Shown here: positions 34,639 through 45,712 of the stretch, in pieces | How the letters are laid out: the number at the start of each line of letters is the position of its first letter | Position numbering within the stretch: position 1 is the stretch's first letter | Program-made: the position numbers and the translations under genes | Notes under the pieces: generated by a model | What the model saw: the letters and a program-made list of their open reading frames with translations, nothing else | The model's database searches: none | What the model was told of the DNA's origin: nothing | Origin: Cinchona pubescens | Lineage: Eukaryota > Streptophyta > Magnoliopsida > Gentianales > Rubiaceae | DNA: 64,000 nt | Assembly (NCBI GenBank): GCA_025175665.1 | Contig: JANKKI010000475.1 | Span: 124,001 to 188,000 of the forward strand | Direction: 5' to 3'

Positions 34639-35496
34639 GCATAAACATTAAAATTTTGCTAGTAAAAATATATATTTTAATTGGTATAATAACCTACAAA
34701 ACTTGGTTATTTTATTAATTTTAATTTATATTTAAATTGCTACTAAATAATTAGTAGCTAATTTTAATAATTATAATTGACTAAATTAATAGTCTACGCC
34801 ATAATTATTACTAATAAATCTCATAGATTTGGTGTTTGACTACAAAACTCAACTATTATTGTCATTTTTAACTCATGGCAAAATTTTCATTGGTTAAAAG
34901 GAATTGCCGTTCATGTAGAATTATAAAGACAAATCTCATGAGTAATTAAAAAATTATCCTATAGTTGAGATAAGTATGGTGCCTTGGTAGTTAAGTCAAA
35001 CCCTCAATAATTGTTGTTATCCTTGACACGTAGCGAATTCTTATTGGCGAAAAGGAGTTTATCATCCAAAAGGGCCCATGTGGCTGGAATACCGCTGTTA
35101 GAACCATCGGGGATATTGTCTGGAAGACACGCTCTCAGAAAAGTTAAAATCATTGAACAAAAAGCTCTCTAAAGATCCTCCTGTTGACACATTAAATTAT
35201 GCTTTCCCTTGTTTTAAAAGATAAAAAATCTTTTAATTGAAGAACAAACTTTCAAAATCAAAGGAATTATTTTTTAATCTTCAAACCAACTAGAGGATTT
35301 AAAATCGTGTTAATCCAAGATCAAAACTCTTTAACTTTAGGATTAAATCCTTTTGGAAATAGAATCAAAGGATAATTCTAAAGTTTGAACAAAGAAACTA
35401 TTAGATACAATCTTAATTTTTTTGATTTTTCAATAAAATTCAAGTTATTTCTAGATTTTTTGTTGTTATTAAATTAATTCAAATTTTATGTTTACA
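34639..35496 (+). repeat. 5' LTR of the Tat element
   Basis: It starts TGCATAAACATTAAAATTTT and is collinear with 51576-52394, with many substitutions and about 70 extra bases near 35085-35155. The end could lie anywhere from 35496 to 35509, because the junction with internal DNA is diverged. I could not identify a primer-binding site with confidence. Confidence 0.85.
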
Positions 35497-35577
35497 AATT
35501 TTTGCTACACTTGGTGGGACAATTTCTGCCTCTCATATACTTTTCCTAAAAATTCAATAAGTATCATCTCAAACTCA

Positions 35578-37030
35578 ATGGCTACAAAGAAAAGCCAAGC
35601 TATTCAAATTGCAAAAAGTAATGAAAGCCACTACTCTGAAACGCCAGCTACTCGCAGCAAGGCAAAATCCCTTGTTACAAGAAAAACTCAAAAAAATTCT
35701 ACTAAGAGTGTAGCCAATTTGAAGGGCCAGTCACTCGCAGCCCTTTCTACTGAAAGCCACAAAAAACATGTGGTTAAGTCTGTTAATACTAAAAATGTCA
35801 ATGCTTTTGAAGATAATACTGATTCACTTCAAGAATCATCATGTTCATAAACTATTAAGTCAAGTTACTCTAATTAGATTGTATAATGATGCTAGTCATA
35901 ATGACTAACGCTACAATGTTGGAAGAACAACAAGCGCATGTGGTCGTTGAAATGATGGAAATGCGCAAAATGATAGAACAAAATGACTTGAAAATTGCAA
36001 GTCTTATGATCAAAGTTGAAGCTCGAGGAGAATCAAGTAATGTTTCAAAAAATCCAAACGCTTCCCACCATGATGGAGGGAAGACCCCTATATTGGATGA
36101 AAATAATATGTAAACCACTAGCAATTCCCAAAGAAGTAACCAAGGATTACATTCTACTTTTGTTGCCGGTCTATCTATGTAATAATTACAAGACGTGATC
36201 ACTAATGTAGTGCATGCTTAGTGTGGAGGACCATCACAATCTTACTCAAATCCATACACTAAACGCATTGATAACATGAGAATACCTGTTGGATATCAGC
36301 CTCACAAATTTCAACAATTTGATGTGAAAAGGCAACGCAAAATAACTTGTTGCTTATTTCATCGAGACATGCAATAACGGTAGATCTGAAGGGGATATGC
36401 TAAAGAAACAATTTATTCATTCACTAAAATCTAACAATTTTTGTTAGTATATTGATCTTGAAGCTGGTTCAATTGATAATTGGGAGCAACTAGAACAAAA
36501 ATTTCTGAACCGGTTCCATAGAACTAAGAGAACTGTCACTATGATTGAACTCTCCAATGCTCATGAATGGAAAGATGAACTTGTAGATTATATCGATCGT
36601 TGGAGGATTCTGAGCCTTAACTGTAGAGATAGACTCTCTGAGACATTTTCCATAAAGATGTGTATCCAAGGTATGAAATGGGGATTTGTATTTACTACAA
36701 AGGATACAACTCCCAACTTTTGAGAAGTTGGAAATAAAAGCTCACTGTTTATAAATTGACCTTGGAGATCAAGAGTCATCTATTCCTGATCCTCACAAAG
36801 AAAAGCAAGAGGTGAAGAAAGGAGGCACTTTCTCCAGGTCCCTATCAAAGGAAAGAAGAAAGAATCAATGGTTGTGACTACTACTCCTGTTAAACTGTCG
36901 CTAAATAGCAAAAAAGAGGGAAAATCGAAAAAATCTCCTAACATTGAGAGACGATGCCCTACATTGAAAGAAAGAGAAGAAAAGACATATCCATTCCTAG
37001 ATTCCGATGTCTTGGAATGTTGCATGATTT
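35578..37030 (+). pseudogene. Tat-element gag
   Basis: The ATG at 35578 starts MATKKSQAIQIAKSN, a basic, Ser/Lys-rich N-terminus. A shifted frame (35886-36113) is rich in Met, Glu and Lys and probably coiled-coil. The capsid-like core is spread over shifted frames at 36290-36720: FQQFDVKR, then GSIDNWEQLEQKFLNRFHRT and TVTMIELSNAHEWKDELVDY, then WRILSLNCRDRLSETFS and MCIQGMKWG. Gag packages the element RNA into particles. At least four frameshifts or stops break it. No zinc knuckle was recognised. Confidence 0.85.
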
Positions 37031-37573
37031 GCTAAATAATGGACAACCCTATTACCCCATGTAAGCCTCTGAACAAGCCAAACAGATCAATGATCCGAAC
37101 TATTGCAAGTATCATCTCATTATTAGCCATCCTATAGAAAAAGGTTGCATCTTAAAAGATAGAATTTTACAATTAACTTGTGATGGAAGAATGGTTCTTG
37201 ATTTGAGGATGTTGTGGAGGCAAACTTGGCCTCTATTAAATCAACAGAAAGTAATTTTTGCACTTCAAGCAAAACTTGTCCTAAAAGGAAATAGTTGAGG
37301 ATAGGTGATAGGGTTATCCAATTCGAATATTTTCATGAATTTACCCATTGCTCTTCCTCTAAAGATTCCATAGGTGGATGCTAAAATTACTTTTGAGGAG
37401 AAACAAGCCAAGGACCATGATGATAATGGTTAGATTTGGTCATAAGGAGAAAATCCAAAAAGTAACGTAGCATTTGTCCTTTGCACCCACAACTAAAGAG
37501 AAATTAAGGAAGAAAATTGTCAGTATTATCTGTTCATGAAGAAACAACCAGCAATCATTGACGGGCTAAAGTG
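37031..37573 (+). pseudogene. Gag-protease linker, degraded
   Basis: Weak coding traces only (for example YCKYHLIISHPIEKGCILKD near 37100-37160, resembling the end of gag in related plant elements). An adapter pair follows at 37574-37600. Confidence 0.55.
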
Positions 37574-37600
37574 ACACATCTAGATGAGTATAAGAGACAG
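37574..37600. other. Tn5 mosaic-end pair, partial
   Basis: ACACATCT is joined to AGATGAGTATAAGAGACAG. It marks the left border of the duplicated 1-kb block. Confidence 0.88.
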
Positions 37601-37624
37601 GTTGAGCTTAGATATTTCTCATAC

Positions 37625-38593
37625 GACGATCCCGACAAGTACTCAGCTGAGTTAAAAGACTTAGATTTGAGTTTTGATCCTCATTCTACATGTTGTGTTA
37701 GCATTACATTTCTGATGAAGATTCATTGTTAGGTTTTAAATCACACAAATGCCCTCTTTTTGTTTCTGGACTTATCAATGAATAAAAGATAAATCAAATC
37801 CTTATTGATAAAGGGTCTACTATCAATATTATGCCTTAGTCAACATCGAAAATGTTAGACATATCAGTTGATGACCTAAGTCAAAGTCATCTAGTAATTC
37901 AAAGCTTTAACCAAGGGAGGTAATGAGCTTTAGGGATGATTCACCTTGATCTAATCATTGATAAGTTGAAAGCAATTACATTGTTTCATGTGATTAACGC
38001 GAAAACGTCATACAATCTCCTGTTAGGAAGACCTTGAACACATGAAAATGGAGTTATACCCTCAACATTACATCAATGCTTCAAATTCTATAAAAATAAT
38101 ATCATTATCAAAGTTGATACGGATAGTTAAGCCATTTAATGAAGTGGAGACATATGTTTGCTGAAGCAAATTCTACAAGGATTTGGATCTCTTATACATA
38201 TGATGAATTGAATGAAGAGAAACAATAGACTCCTTTAGAACAAGTGGGCACAAAAAAAGATAAACTCCCAAAAGTCTTATGTTCAAAAAAGGTGCTTTCA
38301 ACTACAAATGATGCTTCCAAAGTCTTTCGGCATGTTTCCAAGTCTCGAAGAAGAAATGGAGAAATTCCATTTGTCAAATACATTGTCACCAAAGAATGGG
38401 ACAAAGGAACAAGAAAATGGAAAGAAATAGATTTCAAAGTTTTGAAAGAAAGCCATATATTACCTCTAGTTGAAACAACCTAACAAGAAAGGATAAAACC
38501 TTCTATAAAAGGATATGTAAAAGCAATTAGAGATGGTTCCCTAACAAGCGGACTAAAGAGGAATTTGATCCAAATGCATACAAACTGATGGCA
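37625..38593 (+). pseudogene. Protease region, duplicated block copy 1
   Basis: The frames read DDPDKYSAELKDL, LIDKGSTINIMP at the protease active-site position, then SHLVIQSFNQ, LLLGRP and ENGVIPSTLHQCFKF. In relatives the first of these is DGGS-like, so one active-site loop residue is changed to Lys. The LLGRP motif is the conserved protease end strand. Aspartic protease would cut the Gag-Pol polyprotein. Stops occur every 20-60 codons. The whole block recurs about 1,015 bases downstream. Confidence 0.82.
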
Positions 38594-38813
38594 AATATCA
38601 AAGAAAGAACGAGCTTTTTTTATGCAAGTCTTCAGGACGATCCCGACAAGTACTCAGCTGAGTTAAAAGACTTAGATTTGATTTTGATCCTCATTCTACA
38701 TGTTGTGTTATGCATTACATTTCAGAAATGCTACATTGCAAACATCGTAATTTATGTAAATTGTCTCTTTTTGTTGGTGGACTTATCAATGAATTTGCGC
38801 ATATATCATCATT

Positions 38814-38832
38814 AGATGTGTATAAGAGACAG
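38814..38832. other. Complete Tn5 mosaic end
   Basis: AGATGTGTATAAGAGACAG is present without error. It replaces protease active-site sequence that is present in copy 1. Confidence 0.97.
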
Positions 38833-39012
38833 ATTTAAGAGGATGCCTTAGTCAACATCGAAAATGTTAGACATATCATTGATGACCTAAGTCAAAGTCA
38901 TCTAGTAATTCAAAGCTTTAACCAAGGAGGTAATGAGCTTTAGGGATGATTCACCTTGATATAATCATTGATAAGTTGAAAGCAATTACATTGTTTCATG
39001 TGATTAACGCAA

Positions 39013-39024
39013 AATAAGAGACAG
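39013..39024. other. Partial Tn5 mosaic end
   Basis: AATAAGAGACAG sits where copy 1 has the codons leading into LLLGRP. Confidence 0.75.
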
Positions 39025-39565
39025 GACAAATATAGTTCAAGACCTTGCTCACATGAAAATGGAGTTATACCATCAACATTACATCAATGCTTCAAATTCT
39101 ATAAAAATAATATCATTATCAAAGTTGATACGGATATTAAGCCATTTAATGAAGTGGAGACATATTTTGCTGAAGCAAATTCTACAAGGATTTGGATTAG
39201 TTGACAGAATATGATGAATTGAATGAAGAGAAACAATAGACTCCTTTAGAACAAGTGGGCACAAAAAAAGATAAACTCCCAAAAGTCTTATGTTCAAAAA
39301 AGGTGCTTTCAACTACAAATGATGCTTCCAAAGTCTTTCGGCATGTTTCCAAGTCTCGAAGAAGAAATGGAGAAATTCCATTTGTCAAATACATTGTCAC
39401 CAAATAATGGGACAAAGGAATAAGAAAATGGAAAGAAATAGATTTCAAAACTTTTGAAAGAAAGCCATATATTACCTGTCTAGTTGAAACACACCTTTGT
39501 ATAAAGGATAAAACCTTTATAAGGAGTTTATGCCTCGTTACTTTAGAGATGGTCTCTAACAATCT

Positions 39566-39581
39566 AGATGTGTAGAAGAGA
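39566..39581. other. Degenerate Tn5 mosaic end
   Basis: AGATGTGTAGAAGAGA lies near the end of copy 2, where the two copies diverge. Confidence 0.7.
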
Positions 39582-39611
39582 TTTCTTCCAAATGCATACA
39601 AACTGATGGCT

Positions 39612-41720
39612 AAGTGTGGATTTGATTTCTCCAAGGTAGCAACAAAAAATGAAAGTTCTACAAGAAACAAGCATTGGTGAAAGCCATGGCCTCAATGTGA
39701 TGCAAAAGAAGTTATGCCCAAAAAGTTACTATGTTTCTCTATCAAAGTCAGGAATTGGATTCTCACCTTCTGAGCCCGTTCATATTTTGGGGAAAGAAAA
39801 AAAATCCAAGCACAATTTCTCAGTATATCACTGTGGAGGAAATCAATGATAAGGAGACAAAAGAAAAACCACCACATGGCTTTGTCTTTGATAGTTTAGG
39901 CATGCCAAATTCTCATACCTCTGCTTTTAGCAGATTGGGTACTAAAAGATCAAAACAATCTCAAAAGATCCTGCCGAAGCACAAGTCCGTACTTAGTAGA
40001 TTGAGAAAAGACTACAGCTCAACTTATCAACTTTTGCAAAGTTTGGTTGATGACACAAAGGTGTTTGGCAAGGTTCTTTCACAAATAGAGAAATGACAGG
40101 AATGGAAAATCATAAAACAAGAACATTTGACACTTAAACGACATACTGTCATAGAATATTGTAAACTTGAAAAAGTCAACTTGAGAATAGTGGACAAGCC
40201 ACTGTGGACAAGCTTAAGGAATTCAATTTGGGAACTGATGAAGAGCCAAGACCAATAATCGTCAGGAAAAACTTAAGTCCTGACAAAGAAAGAGAGTATG
40301 TCCAACTCTTAAATAAGAATAAATATGTCTTTACATGGACATACGAGGAAATGTCTGGACTTGGCCCAAAAGTAGTGGTCCATCACTTAGCTATAAAAGC
40401 TGGGATAAACCTAGTAAAACAATCCCAACATTTATTGTTACCAAATCTCATTCTAAGGTGAAAGTGGAGATTAATTAACTCATCAATGCGGGATTCATTA
40501 CAGAAGTAAAATATCCAACAAGGATTTCGAGTATTGTCCCTGTGAAAAAGAAAAATTGACAAATTCGCATTTGTGTCAATTCAAGGTTTTGTGACTTAAA
40601 TAAGGCATATCCAAAGGAAGACTTTCCTTTTCTGTTAACTGAAACAATGGTAGATGCTACTACTAGGTATGAAATCCTATCCTTTATGGATGGCTCATCT
40701 GGTTACAATCAAATTTGGATGTTATCAAAGGATGAGGAGTGCACAACATTTCATATACCTAAAGGCATATATTGTTACAAAGTAATGGCTGTTTGTGCTA
40801 CCTATCAACATGCCATGCAAATGATTTTTGATGATATGCTACATAAGAACATAGAATGTTATGTTGATGATTTGGTCGTAAAATCAAAATTGAGAAATAT
40901 CATTTGCACGATCTTTGCATGGTCTTTATCAATTGAGAAAATATCAACTAAAAATGGATCCTCTTAAATGTGCATACGGAGTTTTACTAGGAAAGTTCCT
41001 AGGTTTCATTGTCAGGCACCGTGGTTGAAATAGATCAGTCCAAGATAATTGCAATTTAGAAAATGCCACTGCCTAGGAATTTACATAAGCAATTGCGAAG
41101 TTTGCAAGGTAGCCTTTCATTTATTAGAAGATTCATTTCAAATCTTACTAGGCGATGTCAACCATTCAATCGATTTATGAACAAAGTGACTTCCTTTAAT
41201 AAGACCAAGATTAGATAGTATCAAAAACTCTTTTTTAAATCCACCAGCATTAAGAGCTCCAATACCTGGCAAAGACATTTATTCTATAAATAGTTGCACA
41301 AGAAAAGTCCATTGGTGCACTACTTGCTCAAGAAAATGAGGAAGGTAGAAAAAGAGCTCTATATTACCTAAGTTGAAGTCTTACACAAAATGAGTTGAAA
41401 TATTCACCCATTGAGAAGATGTATTGACTGCTCTTTTATGCAATAAAGAAATTGAGACACTACTTTGAAGTATACGCGGTTCGTCTCATATCATGCACTG
41501 ACTTGGTGAAATATGTAATATCAAAACCTATTTTGATTGGAAGATTGGCAAGATGGTCGATTATTTTCAGTCAATATAAAATCATCTATGCACCAGTACA
41601 CAAAAAGCCATCAAAGGACAAGCACTTGCAGACTTCTTAGTGGATCATCCAACACATGTTGATTGGGATATTTTTGATGATTTTCCTGATGAAGAAACAT
41701 TTTTTTCTAAAATACTTTCA
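39612..41720 (+). pseudogene. Tat-element reverse transcriptase and RNase H
   Basis: A linker (39612-40200) leads into RT. The frame 40204-40461 has the N-terminal fingers (EEPRPIIVRKNLS, FTWTYEEMSGLGPKVVVHHL). The frame 40647-40967 has FMDGSSGYNQI, FHIPKGIYCYKVM and YVDD at 40860-40871 with both catalytic Asp present. The conserved PFGL.NAG segment after YCYKVM has been lost (40780-40800 reads KVMAVCATYQ). The connection and RNase H follow in broken frames: KFLGFIV near 40990, then LARWSIIFSQYKIIYAP at 41548-41598. RT and RNase H make the DNA copy and remove template RNA. The loss of motif B and the shifts make it inactive as written. Confidence 0.9.
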
Positions 41721-41726
41721 CCATAG

Positions 41727-42115
41727 ATGAGTTCTTTGATGAAGCAACAAGACGTGATGGAGCAAGGGCCGGGACTATATTTGTCTCTCCTGAAAGACAA
41801 ATCATGGCATATTCAATTGTACATAGATGAGTTATGCTCTAATAATGTTACTGAGTATCAAGCTCTGATGATGGGACTTGAGATGGCAATCGAAATGAAA
41901 ATAACGAACTTAGAAATTTGCAGAGATTCTAAGTTGGTCATTAAACAACTTTTAAGGGAATATGATGTCAAACACAAAGACCTCTTTCCATATTTCCATT
42001 ATTCCACACAATTTTTGTCTATGTTTAATAGTTTATTTTAAGTCATGTCCCAAGAAAAGAAAATCAAATGGCTAATGCTCTAGCCAATCTAGCAGCAACT
42101 TTAGGCCTCATCTGA
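41727..42115 (+). pseudogene. Second RNase H domain (Tat-specific)
   Basis: A shifted start (DEATRRDGARAGTIFVSPERQ near 41735-41800) is followed by the frame 41727-42041 with NNVTEYQALMMGLEMAIEMK, EICRDSKLVIKQLLREYDVK. Then RKENQMANALANLA appears in another frame near 42055-42090. A second RNase H downstream of the ordinary one is characteristic of Tat-lineage elements. The first acidic residues of the fold are present (DEATR). Two frameshifts break the domain. Confidence 0.85.
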
Positions 42116-42419
42116 AGATAAAACAATTAAGGTTGCAATGTGTTGCATTGGGTAATACCTTCTTTTTCAAGTAATCAAATGGAGGACACAAATATTATAT
42201 CTGAACCTGAAATTGAAACAAAAGATGATTGGCATTAACCACTAATTGATTACTTAGGACATGGAAAGCTATCTAAAGATTCTCGACATAGAACTGAGGT
42301 GAAAAATGAGCGCCACGCTTTGTTTCTACAAAGGCACACTTTATCACCATTCTTTTGAAGTCGTATTTCTTTGTTGTTTAGCAGATGAAGAATCCACTCA
42401 AGCGATGAAATTCTAGAAT

Positions 42420-43460
42420 TTGTGGAGCATCAATCTGGCCCAAAACTGCATTTTTGCATAAAAAGAATGGGCTATTATTAGCCAGCCATGGTCAAAGATT
42501 GCATGGAATATGCAAAATGGTTAAAATCATGCCAATTTCATGCAAACTTTATTCATCAGCCACCTAAACCTTTATATTCGACGGTAGTGTCATAGCCATT
42601 TGATGCATGAGGGCTACAGGTAGCTGGTCCATTGCCTAAGTCATCTTGTGGGCATTTCTATATTCTTGCTACCACAGATTATTTTTCAAAGTGGGTTGAG
42701 GCTATTCCATTAGTCAAAATGACAAAGGAAAACATGGTGAACTTCATAAAAACAAATACACTTTGTAGATATGGGTGCCACAATACTTATTGATAATGGA
42801 AAAACTTTTGACAAAAAAATGATGAATCACTTTTGTGAACAATTTGGCTTCAAGCAATACAAGTCTTCAATATACAATGCCCCAGCTAATGGACTTGCTA
42901 AAGCATTTAACAAGACACTTTGCAACTTATTTAAAAAAGTAGTTGCTAAGTCAAAAGAGACTGGCATGAAAGATTCGAAGAGGCTCTTTGGATATATCGA
43001 ACAACTTGTCGTACGCCTACACAAGCAACTCCGTATTCCTTAGTTTATGGGGTCGAGACAGTGTTGCCCATTGAGAAACAAATTCTTTCTCTATGGATAG
43101 CAATCCAAGAACGTAAGTCTTTCAACTGATGGAAATGCACATCTGCATCTAGCAAAGTCAGGAGCATTAGATGAGAAAAGACTTGAAGCCCAACAACAGT
43201 TAAATGTTATTAAGTCCTTCTGTCTAAAACTTTCCATAAGAAAGTAAGACGTCATTCATTTCAAATTGGAGATACTATTCTTGGTGTTCACAGACCTATC
43301 ATAACTTCTCACAAAAAAAGAAATAAGTTCATATCAAAATGGAATGGATCTTATGTTGTACAAGAAGCCTACACAAATGGTGCATATAATACAGTTGCAG
43401 AAGATGGATTTCAAATTGGCCCCATTAGTGGCAAATTTCCAAAACAGTTTTATCGCTGAC
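42420..43460 (+). pseudogene. Tat-element integrase with catalytic Glu changed to Lys
   Basis: The zinc-binding end is visible near 42460-42560 (CMEYAKWLKSCQFHAN, with the paired Cys). The core begins ILATTDYFSKWVEAIP (near 42660), with the first catalytic Asp. The frame 42771-43043 has IDNGKTFD with the second Asp, and 35 residues later NGLAKAFNKTL, where the family has Glu in place of the first Lys (codon AAA at 42900-42902). A C-terminal part follows (YGVETVLPIEKQI near 43047, GPISGKFPKQFY near 43420-43455). Integrase inserts the DNA copy. The D,D-35-K arrangement cannot be active. Confidence 0.9.
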
Positions 43461-43474
43461 TAGAAAATGAAACA

Positions 43475-43798
43475 CCCACCAATGGTATAGCACATGAATG
43501 AACTGTTAAAACACTCCATTAAATCTAGAGTTGTTAACAAATGTATACTCCTAGACCGCATGACCTAAAACTATGGACCGTAACCACCAATGGTGTAGCA
43601 CGTGGATAAATTGCTAAAACAATTCCACTAAGTCCAAAGTGGTTAACAAATGGAAGCTTTTGGCTGGCACGAGCTAAAATTAAGGATGGCAACCACCAAT
43701 AGTGTAGTATGTGGCTAAACTACTGAAACACTTCACCAAGTCGAAGGTGGTAAACAAATGGATGTTCTTGGCCTAGATGAGCTAAAACTATGAACGGA
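43475..43798 (+). repeat. Three tandem 109-bp repeats after pol
   Basis: Units start at about 43475, 43583 and 43692, each opening with a form of ACCACCAATGGTGTAG and containing GTTAACAAATGGA and GAGCTAAAA blocks. Copies differ by roughly one base in five. They lie in the 3' untranslated region of the Tat element just downstream of integrase. Confidence 0.92.
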
Positions 43799-44080
43799 AC
43801 CGACTCTCCATTCAAAAAAATTGAACTATGTTATGACTTGATCCCTTTTAAAAGGATACGTAGGTAGTTTGGAACAAAATTTCAAGTTCAGTCAAGATAA
43901 ACAAAAACAAACTCCTCTCTCATAAGAGTAAATAAAAAAAAATTCAAAAAAAAATTCAAATTTGAGTTAAAGTAACTTGAACAATGTCATACATATCCGA
44001 AGAAATGCTAAATATGAAACAAATTGTGGTCTTAACTCTAAACAAGTTTTCACAAGAAAATAATAGGAAAGAAAGAGAGA
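43799..44080 (+). other. 3' untranslated region of the Tat element
   Basis: It contains GGATACGTAGGTAGTTTGG near 43854-43872, a stretch I associate with the region just after pol in related elements. No coding. Confidence 0.5.
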
Positions 44081-44445
44081 CTACACATCAATTTCCATCC
44101 AAGTAGAAGGGTTACGTGATCTTTGGTAGTTCAAGGCTTCTTCCTTTAACTCTTCAAGCTTTTTTTGTTTTTTTATGTTTAACAGTTATGATTAGATTCA
44201 TGCCTTCTTCATTAACAAGGTCTTTAGCCAATTTGACCCTTATTGTTGTAGCCTCTATCACTTTAACTTTGTTTTCAAATCCTTTGTTAACTCTGCTTCT
44301 TTCATTTGGAGAGATTGTATTTCTTCACAATAGCAATCAGAATAGTGCTACAACTACCACGTTTGGTGTGCATGTCTGTGAAAACACACTTTTAAGCATA
44401 AAGTTTTCATTCTTAAATCACCCATACAATACACAAAAACTTTAA
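44081..44445 (-). pseudogene. C-terminal part of the antisense plant-mobile-domain ORF
   Basis: The minus strand reads a Lys/Glu-rich, helical stretch (MKEAELTKDLKTKLK, KLAKDLVNEEGMN) and ends KEEALNYQRSRNPSTWMEID followed by V and a stop at 44083-44081. The composition fits the coiled-coil tail of the protein encoded at 47208-49800, and the nested insertion lies precisely between the two parts. The link is inferred from position and style; no unbroken frame joins them. Confidence 0.6.
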
Positions 44446-44574
44446 ATAACCACTTTGTTAGTTTAACTTGTTAACTAAGTTGATTTCCATCACTAACAAT
44501 ATAATAAACCTATGAAAACCTTAAAAATAAAATAACCAAAAGCAAGACTTCAAAATAAAAAAATGGCATAAAAT

Positions 44575-45690
44575 TTAATTGGACATGGGTTGCCTTCTAT
44601 GCATTGCTCCTTTATAGTCAATGCACAGCTTGACTGTGAACAAGATAGTCAGAATAACCACTCTATACCAGAGGAAAAAGAACTCAATAATTGTTAGCGG
44701 TCGTGCATACTCTCTCTCTTTGTAGTTTCTCGCCATACACTTGTCCTCAACCTCCTTCTTGATTTCATCAGTTAGAAACTCAACTATGAATTGCCCATTT
44801 CCCCTAGTGCAGTTTACCTGCACCCCATTGATGTCTATGCAAATCAGCTTAACTTTATCTCATGATACTTAAGAGACTTGAGGATATCAAACTCTTTACG
44901 AGCCACTTCTTGATCTTCAACTCTTAAGGTCAGTCCATAACAGAATATGGAGTATAATGGCACCACAATACTATCCCCATCAATAGCCAAGTGGTGATCC
45001 TTCACAGTAGCTAGAATGTCTTGTGCTTTCTCCATAGCTAAGCCTAAAACCTTGATTGTCTCTTGCTTTGGAAGATCTTGAGGCATAGAAATTTGAAGCA
45101 ATGAACTAGAGTCATCCTCAATAGGCTCATAGCGTGTCTAGTCTCTTATATCTCTAGATCTCGCTCATTTTCTTCATATTCTCCGCCCTCAATCATTTGA
45201 GATTCTAGTCTCCTTATGGAAAAAAATAGTTGACTTAGTTGATGCTCCAACCCTTGTAGACTGGCTCTTGTTCTCTCTTGAATTGCAAAGTATTACCAGG
45301 CAAAGAATTAATTAGCTCTTCCAATGACTTACCAGTTTGGGTATAAGGTTGTTGTGGTGGAACCGGTTGTATACACTGAAAATCTTGTGATGGATAACCA
45401 AACTCAGGATAATATATCCATTCTTGATTGTATTTATACGTGTAGAGGTCATACCAAGGTTGTGATGGATTTGGGAACCATTCATTGCTTCGAGAGCTAG
45501 GGCACATGTCAGTTAGCTAATTATCAGCACAAATCTAACAAGTATTTGCTCGTTGCATGTATTCTAATTGTTCGATAATAGTAGTGAAATCGTAGCAATA
45601 TACCTCATAAGAATTTGTAGTATGATGGAGATGAAAAAGCACAGATCAAATAACAAGTATGAATAGTTAAATACAAAAATTTATAGCACA
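44575..45690 (-). pseudogene. Athila-like gag end and other coding remnants
   Basis: From the top, the minus strand reads CYDFTTIIEQLEYMQRANTC and ICADN (a broken zinc-knuckle region), then CPSSRSNEWFPNPSQPWYDL, a Tyr/Pro/Gln-rich stretch (45507-45235) and SLEELINSLPGNTLQF. Further down come two frames (45101-44844 and 44823-44575), the last ending GAMHRRQPMSN, which resembles the end of Athila-type pol. The middle frame (45101-44844) I do not recognise. Stops and shifts separate all pieces. Confidence 0.65.
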
Positions 45691-45693
45691 AAA

Positions 45694-45712
45694 ATATGTG
45701 TATAAGAGACAG
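45694..45712. other. Tn5 mosaic end, one mismatch
   Basis: ATATGTGTATAAGAGACAG sits at the outer end of the nested LTR. Confidence 0.93.

Larger units (their letters stand above)
38636..39611 (+). pseudogene. Protease region, duplicated block copy 2
   Basis: It is nearly identical to 37625-38593, except that three stretches are replaced: near 38795-38835 (mosaic end 38814-38832; the protease active-site codons are lost), near 39011-39040 (partial mosaic end 39013-39024) and near 39485-39585 (39566-39581). The downstream reading continues naturally from this copy into the pol linker (CGFDFSKVATKNE), whereas copy 1 jumps back to the block start. The tandem arrangement is probably an assembly product. 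Confidence 0.85.

Noticed and set aside
38192..39670. Minus-strand frames of 81 and 157 residues in the Tat protease region
   Set aside because: They are shadows of the plus-strand pol coding and recur only because of the 1-kb duplication.
44116..44445. 109-residue plus-strand hydrophobic open frame
   Set aside because: It is opposite to the Lys/Glu-rich helical tail of the antisense PMD ORF. Hydrophobicity is the expected complement of such codons.
45131..45160. TAGTCTCTTATATCTCTAGATCT as an adapter pair
   Set aside because: It is suggestive but too corrupted to separate from chance.
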